Assembly: GCA_964410625.1 (NCBI GenBank)
Contig: CAYPHY010000013.1
Span: 34,709-98,708 of the forward strand
Length of the DNA: 64,000 bases
Direction: 5' to 3'
From: CAYPHY01 sp964410625
GTDB taxonomy: Bacteria > Chloroflexota > Anaerolineae > Promineifilales > Promineifilaceae
The notes beneath the pieces are model-generated. The model ran no database searches. It worked only from the letters and a program-made list of their open reading frames with translations, and was not told the DNA's origin. The position numbers and the translations under genes are program-made. Positions 58,501 to 64,000 of this stretch are shown piece by piece; position 1 is the stretch's first letter; every line of letters starts with the position of its first letter.

Positions 58501-60333
58501 TTAGCGTACCTTTATTGTATACCGTTTTAGCACGGAACTGCCATATTGATCCTCGGCCGTCACCGTCATCTGGTATGTCCCCCGCGATGTGGGTGTGCCG
58601 GTAAGCTGGCAACTGGACGGGTTTGAACCGCTACAGTTTTCCCAGCGCAACCCTGGCGGAAGGCCGCTGGCGTTTAAGGTGATGATGTCGGCCGTGTCCT
58701 TGTCGGCGGCCGTGATCTCCGTCAGGAACTCTGCGCCAATTTGTGCCGTAGGTAGTCGTTTGGTCACAAAGCTGGGCTTTCGGTTCGCCTTAATATTCAG
58801 CCGGTAAATCTTACGAATTGTACTTCCTCTGGCATCGGTCAGGTACGCCTCAATTGAATAGTTGCCCTTTGCTTCTGGCACCCCCTCCAGTGGACATGTT
58901 ATCGTCTGAGCGGTTATATTACAGGGCAGGGCGGTCAGGCCGGGAGGCAAGGGGGAGAAGATGATCCCCACCGGCACACCGTCGGCATCGGAACCGGTGA
59001 TCGAACCGCTGTAATGGTTTCCAACACGAGCAACGGGCAGGTTGCGGGTCTTAAAAACCGGCGGCTTATTTTTCGTCGCCGGGGTAGGGGTAACCGTCGC
59101 TACTGGCGCGGGCAAGGGTGTGTCGGTTGGCGACGCCGTTACAATGGTCGTGGGCGTTACGGATAGTGTCTCCGTTGGGGCTAGGGTGTTTGTCGGTGTG
59201 TTGGTTGGTGTAAACGTCGGCGTGGGCGTAGCTGTATGGGTAGGCGTCGGGGTGAAAGTCGGTGTGGGCGTGTCGGTCGGTGTTGGCGTGAAGGTTGGTG
59301 TCGGCGTAAACGTCGGCGTCGGCGTAAACGTCGGTGTCGGCGTAAACGTTGGTGTTGGTGTAAAAGTAGGCGTGGGTGTGTCAGTTGGTGTTGGGGTATC
59401 GGTGGGGGTTGGGGTCGGCGTCGGGTGCAGGGCGTCGTAAATCGGAAGATAAGCGGCCGCGAAACGTATCCCCAACTCCAATGTCCCTTCGGTATTAAAA
59501 TGAGTCCCGTCGTGGGTTGGCAAATCTTTCAGCAACACAAAGTCGGTATAGGGAACATTTTGCGCGACGTTGCGCACGGCCTGGTCTACCAGATGCATAA
59601 AGCCATTGGCATGGGTGTGGGCTTCACCGAAGAGAAAGGGGAGCTTTGGCTCGTTTAAGTCCTGGCGCAGGTTGGCAATCAACGCCGTCAGATTCGCCTC
59701 ATAGTTTTCGCCGCCATACTTATAGCGACTATCGCGCTCTCCTTGAATCCAGATGACGCCGCCCCACTCCACTTCGCTGATACCGGGCTGTTGGGCCAAT
59801 GAGTTTTTGGCTTCCTCCGCCAGCGAGAGCAGGCGGGGATATTGCGGCGGCCGCCCCTCGTTGCCAACCTTTTTCATATTGGCTTTCCATCCCCCGCTCT
59901 GCCAATTTTTGTCCCAGGCGACAATGGACGTGCCTCCCGCGCTGCGACGGGCAAAGGCGATGATATATTCTGGGTATTCGGCTTTGAGCCGCTTAGCGAG
60001 ACTTAGCTCCACCCCAAAGCCGCGCGATGTGATCCCAAAATCAGCCTTGCGGAAGGGATGGGGTTCCAAGATAACCCAATTGGTATGGTCTAAATATTGT
60101 GGGGAATAAAACAGTAGTTCCGGGTCAGTCCCTTGCCACTCGGCCGTCAGCGAGTCACCGTTACCCATACTTCCCGCGTTTGATTGGCCGTCCACAATGA
60201 ACAGCAGCGCGGGCTTCCCATTGTTGGCTCGACCTGATGACCATGTGATTGCCAGCAGCAGCAGCGTCAGAGATATGAGGGAGAGAGCAGTATAACAGCC
60301 AATACGGCCGAAGGCTGATTTAATCCGATACAT
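58501..60333 (-). CDS. Secreted SGNH/DUF303-type esterase with TPTP linker and Ig-like domains (copy 2)
   Basis: 610 aa. Signal segment at about 15-33 (ALSLISLTLLLLAITWSSG). The esterase domain at 38-305 matches copy 1 closely: ALLFIVDGQSNAGSMGNGDS, IIAFARRSAGGTSIVAWDKN, GGVIWIQGERDSRYKYG and DLPTHDGTHFNTEGTLELG. Then comes a long (TPTPTF/TPTPTD)n linker (about 310-420). Two Ig-like (He_PIG-type) domains close the protein: about 430-520 (VARVGNHYSGSITGSDADG and PLPPGLTALPC) and 525-610 (TAQIGAEFLTEITAADKDTA and LPPGLRWENC). The C-terminal domains probably bind cell-surface glycan. Confidence 0.88.
   Translation of the reverse strand: MYRIKSAFGRIGCYTALSLISLTLLLLAITWSSGRANNGKPALLFIVDGQSNAGSMGNGDSLTAEWQGTDPELLFYSPQYLDHTNWVILEPHPFRKADFGITSRGFGVELSLAKRLKAEYPEYIIAFARRSAGGTSIVAWDKNWQSGGWKANMKKVGNEGRPPQYPRLLSLAEEAKNSLAQQPGISEVEWGGVIWIQGERDSRYKYGGENYEANLTALIANLRQDLNEPKLPFLFGEAHTHANGFMHLVDQAVRNVAQNVPYTDFVLLKDLPTHDGTHFNTEGTLELGIRFAAAYLPIYDALHPTPTPTPTDTPTPTDTPTPTFTPTPTFTPTPTFTPTPTFTPTPTFTPTPTDTPTPTFTPTPTHTATPTPTFTPTNTPTNTLAPTETLSVTPTTIVTASPTDTPLPAPVATVTPTPATKNKPPVFKTRNLPVARVGNHYSGSITGSDADGVPVGIIFSPLPPGLTALPCNITAQTITCPLEGVPEAKGNYSIEAYLTDARGSTIRKIYRLNIKANRKPSFVTKRLPTAQIGAEFLTEITAADKDTADIITLNASGLPPGLRWENCSGSNPSSCQLTGTPTSRGTYQMTVTAEDQYGSSVLKRYTIKVR
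59215..59420. repeat. Coding minisatellite (gtcggcgtaaacgtcggt, 18 bp) in the esterase linker
   Basis: Minus-strand codons for TPTFTPTPTFTP repeat with an 18-bp period and mainly silent differences (gtcggcgtaaacgtcggt, gttggtgtcggcgtaaacgt), a sign of recent expansion. Confidence 0.85.
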
Positions 60334-60668
60334 TGAACGCTATTTACCTGTTACGGGTTGGTTGGTACAACTGACGGGCAAAGATTAACAGATTTTCACT
60401 CTGGAGGCAAGAGGAAATACTCAATCGGTGAGGGGTAATCGCATAAGCCGACCGGATTAAGTGTGTCGGAAAGTTCGCTTAGAAACCGGGTTTCTATCGA
60501 GCAAACGATTCTGCATAGTAAAAGCGAAGAAACCCAGTTTCTGTTCTCAAGAAACCTTCCGCATTTTACTTAAGGGATTATGCTGTTTGACGGTTCATGA
60601 CCATCAAAGTTGACATTGGGCATTAGCCAATTTATGCTGAAGGTCACTCTCTACTCCCCACCCCCCAC
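60334..60668. other. Gene-free gap between esterase 2 and hpt
   Basis: 335 bp with no gene. It holds two near-palindromic agaaacc-type units (60481-60542). The remainder shows no recognised signal. Confidence 0.5.
60481..60542. repeat. Two agaaaccgggtttct-type palindromic units
   Basis: agaaaccgggtttct (60481-60495) and agaaacccagtttct (60528-60542). Third locus of the family also found at 27114 and 58423. Confidence 0.85.
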
Positions 60669-61205
60669 TCACTTCAGCACCTGTGCCTTGAGCAGGCCGA
60701 GGAAGGGGAGGTTGCGATAGCGCTCCCGGTAGTCGAGGCCGTAACCGACGACAAAGCGGTCGGGCAGCTCAAATCCCTTGTACTTGATTGGAATATTGAT
60801 CAGCCGTTGGTGTGGCTTGTCGAAGAGGACACATACTTCCATACTGGCCGGTTGCCGGGTACGCAGATTACGCAACAGATACCTGAGGGTCAGGCCGGTG
60901 TCAATGACATCCTCAATGAAAAGGACGTGACGGCCGTCTAATGGAATCTCCAAATCTTTCTCCAGCCGCACCAACCCCTGGTCGCGACTTTGGGGGGAGT
61001 AGCTGGAGACAGCCATAAAATCTACTTCAACAGGGATGGTGATCGCCCGCAGCAAGTCGGCCATGAAGAACAGCACCCCTTTGAGGACGCCAACGAGTAC
61101 CGGATTGAGTCCGGCATAATCTTGGGAGATGGCCTGACCGAGTTCCAGCACCCGTTGCTCGATTTGGGCGGCCGACAACAAAACTTCGCTCACATCATCC
61201 GCCAT
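60669..61205 (-). CDS. hpt: Hypoxanthine phosphoribosyltransferase
   Basis: 178 aa from MADDVSEVLLSAAQ (61205); the ATG at 61238 is in frame but lies inside the upstream gene. The PRTase signature reads RHVLFIEDVIDTGLTLRYLL (about 92-111; the two acidic residues contact PRPP ribose), with VLVGVLKGVLFFMADLLRAI near 36-55 and KGFELPDRFVVGYGLDYRER near 143-162 (the purine-specificity loop). It salvages hypoxanthine and guanine to IMP and GMP. The upstream gene ends 14 bp before the start, so they are co-transcribed. Confidence 0.92.
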   Translation of the reverse strand: MADDVSEVLLSAAQIEQRVLELGQAISQDYAGLNPVLVGVLKGVLFFMADLLRAITIPVEVDFMAVSSYSPQSRDQGLVRLEKDLEIPLDGRHVLFIEDVIDTGLTLRYLLRNLRTRQPASMEVCVLFDKPHQRLINIPIKYKGFELPDRFVVGYGLDYRERYRNLPFLGLLKAQVLK

Positions 61206-61219
61206 ATTTCCGTAGGCAC

Positions 61220-61630
61220 TTAGCGGGAATCGTTCCATGATGCTTGGTCTTGGGCGGCCGTTCCTGCGATCCGCGCTGCCTCGTCGTCCAGGCCATACTT
61301 TTTCAGCAAGCGACGAATGGCGGCACGTTTATACAGTTTAATCTTGATGTGGGGGTATTGCTCGGCCATCAGGCGCATTTTGCGGTTTTTATGGGTGGAG
61401 AGGGACGGCCGTAGTGTGGTTAATTCCACATAGGTGTCTTCTTCCGGCAAATAAAAGTCCGGCGCAAAGGCCAGGGTGACATTGCCTCTTTTATCCCATT
61501 CCAGTGGAAAGGTTCGCGGTTCATACTCCCAGGGGATGTCGTAATAGTCGAGGAGGCGGGCAAATTGTGCCTCGGCCGGGTGGGCAAAACGGGGATACGC
61601 CGAATCACCCTGGCGGTTGTGATTGGTCAT
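61220..61630 (-). CDS. Small nuclease-fold-like protein upstream of hpt
   Basis: 136 aa: HPAEAQFARLLDYYDIPWEY, EPRTFPLEWDKRGNVTLAFA, PDFYLPEEDTYVELTTLRPS and NRKMRLMAEQYPHIKIKLYK. PDFYLPEEDTYVELT resembles a PD-(D/E)xK core in which the last Lys is Thr (ELT). The initial ExxFxxxLxxxxIPWxYEP helix plus strand is the usual start of that fold (restriction-like and very-short-patch-repair-like proteins). Activity is uncertain with the changed motif. It is 14 bp upstream of hpt and likely co-transcribed; the pairing has no obvious logic. Confidence 0.7.
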   Translation of the reverse strand: MTNHNRQGDSAYPRFAHPAEAQFARLLDYYDIPWEYEPRTFPLEWDKRGNVTLAFAPDFYLPEEDTYVELTTLRPSLSTHKNRKMRLMAEQYPHIKIKLYKRAAIRRLLKKYGLDDEAARIAGTAAQDQASWNDSR

Positions 61631-61675
61631 ATAGGGTTATGTTACCATAATGTTTATCGGTTGTCATCTTTTGGG

Positions 61676-61870
61676 GCGGAGGAGCAGAGGAGCGGAGGAG
61701 ATTGAGAGATTAGGAATCTGTGCGAATATTAGGAAGGGTGTGTTTATTTTTAACGCAGAGACGCAGAGAAAGATTGGTTTGATTTTTCTCTGCGCCTCTG
61801 TTCCTCAGCGTCTCTGCGTTAAATATTTCTGATAGGCTATAAGCCTTTTAGTCTCTAATCTCTCAGTCTC
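61676..61870. repeat. Mixed dispersed repeat tract: gcggaggagcag, gagattgagag and acgcagaga units
   Basis: ggcggaggagcagaggagcg and gaggagattgagagattagg, then taacgcagagacgcagagaa facing ctctgcgcctctgttcctca and gcgtctctgcgtta, ending in tagtctctaatctctcagtc. The gcggaggagcagagg part also occurs in the hydroxylase gene at about 44445-44490. Confidence 0.85.
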
Positions 61871-61899
61871 TTAGTGCATTGTTTCAAAAGTTTGAACAA

Positions 61900-61995
61900 C
61901 TGTCATTCCGAGCGGAGTCTTCGGAGCGAGGAATCCCTTGCGATTTCGTTAACCCGTATTGATAGGGATTCCTCGCTCCGCTCGGAATGACGTTG
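61900..61995. repeat. tgtcattccgag...ggaatgacg inverted repeat
   Basis: aactgtcattccgagcggag...ggagcgaggaatccc on the left, gggattcctcgctccgctcg and gaatgac on the right. Third copy of the element at 34985-35215. Confidence 0.9.
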
Positions 61996-62031
61996 CGATC
62001 ACTTTTTAAACAGTGTACTTAGTCTCCTCTT

Positions 62032-62766
62032 CTAAAACTTCTCCGCCAGATAGTACCGTATCATCGCCCGCCAGGTGGGCCAGTCGTGGGGCATGTCGTA
62101 GCCCCATAGATCAAGCTCATGGGGGATACCCTTGCTGGAAAGGATGGCCGAGAGGCGGCGTGAGGCGTCCGGGCTTTCATAATTCCCCTGGCCGGTGACG
62201 ATGTGGATGTGGCTCTTTTGGCGCAGTAGCGGGAGATAATGGTCGTCGTCGAGTTGGGGAAGGTAGTCTACAGGGTTGTTGTAATAGACATTTTCGTCGT
62301 AGTAGTCCCCCTGGTAGTAGCCGCGAATGTCATAGCTGCCACTCATCGCGATCATCCCATCGAAGAGGTCGGGACGGCGGAAAAGCTGGTTGGCGCAATG
62401 GAACGCACCCAGGCTGGCCCCGGCGGTGATGATGCCCACGCGACTCTGGCAGCTATTCCAAATATAGGGGACAACTTCTTCGGTGATATAGCCGTTGTAC
62501 TCTGCCTGGCGGATCGCCATATACTTGGGGTGCGTCCCGCGATTCAGCCAGCCCTCGCGGTTGATGCTGTTGATTGAAAAGACCTTCACCTTGCCGGCTT
62601 CGATAAACTCCTTAATCACCTCGATGACGTAAAAGCGTTCGTATTCGAGGAAATCGGCCGCGGCCGTTGGAAACAGCAGCAACGGGAAGCCATAATGACC
62701 ATAGGTGACAATCTCCATGCTTTTGTTCAGTCGTGGGCTGAACCAGCCGTCTATGATGCGATCCAT
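62032..62766 (-). CDS. Esterase family protein (alpha/beta hydrolase, D/YieL-like)
   Basis: 244 aa. The putative esterase fold: MDRIIDGWFSPRLNKSMEIV, GHYGFPLLLFPTAAADFLEY (early strand and oxyanion region), SRVGIITAGASLGAFHCANQ (nucleophile Ser in GASLG, about residue 118), LFDGMIAMSGSYDIRGYYQG and HIHIVTGQGNYESPDASRRL (Asp), and DMPHDWPTWRAMIRYYL (His). Cytoplasmic, without signal peptide. Related proteins hydrolyse S-formylglutathione or polysaccharide esters; which applies is unclear. Repeat tracts on both sides isolate it from its neighbours. Confidence 0.85.
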   Translation of the reverse strand: MDRIIDGWFSPRLNKSMEIVTYGHYGFPLLLFPTAAADFLEYERFYVIEVIKEFIEAGKVKVFSINSINREGWLNRGTHPKYMAIRQAEYNGYITEEVVPYIWNSCQSRVGIITAGASLGAFHCANQLFRRPDLFDGMIAMSGSYDIRGYYQGDYYDENVYYNNPVDYLPQLDDDHYLPLLRQKSHIHIVTGQGNYESPDASRRLSAILSSKGIPHELDLWGYDMPHDWPTWRAMIRYYLAEKF

Positions 62767-62794
62767 GTGGTGGGACTCCTGTGATTGTGGGGGT

Positions 62795-62893
62795 GAATGA
62801 GAGATTGGGAGAGTAGGAGATTAGGAGACTGGGAGACTGAGAGACCTAATCGCGTAGTCTCCAATCTCCCAGTCTCTTAGTCTCCTCTTCCTC
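62795..62893. repeat. Intergenic hairpin repeat (gagactgggag family)
   Basis: gagagattgggagagtagga and ttaggagactgggagactga face gtctccaatctcccagtctc and agtctcctcttcctct. It lies between the PPK2 stop and the esterase start. Confidence 0.85.
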
Positions 62894-63775
62894 TTAGTAA
62901 ATCTCCGGCACAAAGGTCTGCTCGTTGAGCGGCGGCCGAATGTAGCCGGTGTTGGGTTGGCGTGGGGGAAGCTCGATGGGTTCGGGCATGATGTCCTCAT
63001 AGGGTATCTGGCTGAGGATGTGGCTGATGCAATTGAGCCGGGCACGCCGTTTGTCGTCAGCGTTGACCACATACCAGGGGGCCTGTTTGATGTCGGTGTA
63101 GTCAAACATGCGGTCTTTGGCTTTGGAATACACTTCCCACATATCGCGCGATTTAAGGTCCATCGGGCTGAGCTTCCAGCGTCGTTTGGGGTCTTTGGCG
63201 CGAAGTTGGAAACGCTGTTCCTGGATTTCGTCGCTGACGGAGAACCAATATTTGAGCAGAATGATGCCGGAGCGGACCAGCATCCGTTCAAATTGGGGGC
63301 AGGAGCGCAAGAATTCCTGGTATTCGTGTTCGCTGCAAAAGCCATGCACCCATTCGGTGACGGCGCGGGTATACCAACTGCGGTCGAAGAGGACGACTTC
63401 TCCAGCGGCGGGGAGATGGGCTACCCAGCGCTGGAAGTACCATTGGCTTTTTTCCCGTTCGGTGGGGATGCCGAGGGCGACAACGCGGATGATGCGCGGG
63501 TTGGTGCGTTCGATGATGCGCTTGATCACGCCCCCCTTCCCGGCCGCGTCGCGCCCTTCAAAGACGATGATCACGCGCAGCCCCTTTTCCTTGACCCAAT
63601 ATTGCAGCTTGACCAGTTCTTCCTGGAGGCGGAGTTCTTCTTGCTCGTAAAACTTCTTGGATAGTCGCCCCGATTTGGTATAGCGGGAGTCGCTTTCTGG
63701 CTCGCTTGCATGTTCGGCTGAAACTACGGCCGAAACTGGGTGGCTACTGGTTGTCTCCTGTACCATTGTCATCAT
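62894..63775 (-). CDS. ppk2: Polyphosphate kinase 2 (PPK2)
   Basis: 293 aa, single PPK2 domain. VIIVFEGRDAAGKGGVIKRI (Walker A, GRDAAGKGG, about residues 73-81), GEVVLFDRSWYTRAVTEWVH (Walker B FDRSWY, about 126-131) and QRFQLRAKDPKRRWKLSPMD (lid module with basic residues, about 186-205), closing with APWYVVNADDKRRARLN. PPK2 makes GTP or ATP from GDP or ADP and polyphosphate; the single-domain class I layout with the lid is the ADP/GDP type. Unlinked to other phosphate genes here. The start region (MMTMVQETTSSHP) offers two or three Met codons. Confidence 0.92.
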   Translation of the reverse strand: MMTMVQETTSSHPVSAVVSAEHASEPESDSRYTKSGRLSKKFYEQEELRLQEELVKLQYWVKEKGLRVIIVFEGRDAAGKGGVIKRIIERTNPRIIRVVALGIPTEREKSQWYFQRWVAHLPAAGEVVLFDRSWYTRAVTEWVHGFCSEHEYQEFLRSCPQFERMLVRSGIILLKYWFSVSDEIQEQRFQLRAKDPKRRWKLSPMDLKSRDMWEVYSKAKDRMFDYTDIKQAPWYVVNADDKRRARLNCISHILSQIPYEDIMPEPIELPPRQPNTGYIRPPLNEQTFVPEIY

Positions 63776-63792
63776 CTTCCTCCCTGTGAAAA

Positions 63793-64000
63793 AAATAGTT
63801 ACGCGGATGACGCGGATAAAACGCGGACGACGCGGATTTTTTGATTGTTCATTGCCTCATTGTTCATTGTTCATTGTTCATTGTTCATTGATCCTATGGT
63901 TACGCGGATGACGCGGATAAAACGCGGATGAACGCTGATTTTTGTTTGTTCATTGTCTCATTGTTCATTGTCTCATTGTTCATTGTCTCATTGTTCATTG
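63793..64000. repeat. Terminal repeat tract: acgcggatg units and ttgttcattgtctca units
   Basis: Two acgcggatgacgcggataaa blocks (about 63798-63840 and 63900-63945) alternate with tandem ttgttcattg/ttgtctcattg units that run to the window end. The gap upstream of ppk2 is wholly repeat-made, and the tract continues past the window. Confidence 0.88.

Larger units (their letters stand above)
61631..62031. other. Gene-free gap between the nuclease-like and esterase genes
   Basis: 401 bp consisting almost entirely of dispersed repeats (61676-61870 and 61900-61995). Confidence 0.6.

Overview
The window looks like a piece of a metagenome-assembled scaffold from a Chloroflexota bacterium, probably Anaerolineae-like. 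Reasons: moderately high GC with many CGGCCG words, secreted proteins with TPTP-type linkers and a C-terminal YIPLV-like tail, lipoproteins with Glu/Ala/Pro-rich spacers, bacterial alpha-2-macroglobulin, UMF1-type MFS and a PqqD/M50/cNMP fusion protein. There is one 100-N scaffold gap at 26576-26675. The taxonomic call is inference from gene content; no rRNA is present.

Layout. (1) 1-20.1 kb, all minus strand: a catabolic locus read from a GntR/FCD regulator (20145) through a lipoprotein sugar-binding protein, two MalF/MalG-type permeases and two ATPases, then three TIM-barrel isomerases/epimerases (one clearly of the D-tagatose/D-psicose 3-epimerase type), two Tm-1/UPF0261 paralogues, a PEP-hydrolase-like TIM barrel, cupin, VOC protein, Gfo/Idh dehydrogenase, a GlcD/AGPS-like flavoprotein with a GlcF-like Fe-S partner, and a creatininase cut by the window edge. 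Together they look like import and oxidation/epimerisation of an uncommon sugar or polyol. (2) 20.5-25.8 kb, minus: an effector-associated-domain (EAD) protein and a caspase-like protease that share a ~160-residue C-terminal module, next to a C39-peptidase/LysM protein and an NBR1-Ig/glycosidase-like protein, none with a signal peptide. (3) 26.1-33.9 kb, minus: a RiPP-precursor-like protein with an Os1348/Franean1_4349-like leader and a long Gly/Ala/Ser repeat tail, a small Cys4-type zinc-finger protein, a 1119-aa PqqD-M50-cNMP-cNMP membrane protein, a Crp/Fnr regulator and a lipoprotein metallopeptidase. This is the best candidate for an undescribed system. (4) 34.0-34.7 kb: tRNA-Ser(CGA) and tadA. 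(5) 35.2-42 kb, plus: a giant alpha-2-macroglobulin without the thioester motif and a small lipoprotein. (6) 42-47 kb, plus: an aminotransferase and a two-gene molybdenum hydroxylase; a MocA-like cytidylyltransferase follows at 49.6 kb. (7) 47.0-48.6 kb: an island without CGGCCG words holding a decayed toxin-antitoxin-like pair and an AbiEii-type nucleotidyltransferase pair. (8) 48.7-54.4 kb: alpha/beta hydrolase, flavin reductase, metalloenzyme-superfamily protein, ArfB-like hydrolase, DinB protein and MFS. (9) 54.6-60.3 kb, minus: LCP ligase, ABC-2 polysaccharide export permease and two paralogous secreted SGNH/DUF303 esterases. (10) 60.7-63.8 kb: hpt, a nuclease-fold-like protein, an esterase and PPK2.

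A striking genome-scale trait is that most intergenic gaps are filled by a few families of short-unit degenerate repeats (units such as gacacgaat, acgcggatg, gagactggg, ggatgaagg, acgcaaagg), usually in opposing arms able to fold into long hairpins. Copies have also entered coding sequence, notably inside the molybdenum hydroxylase.
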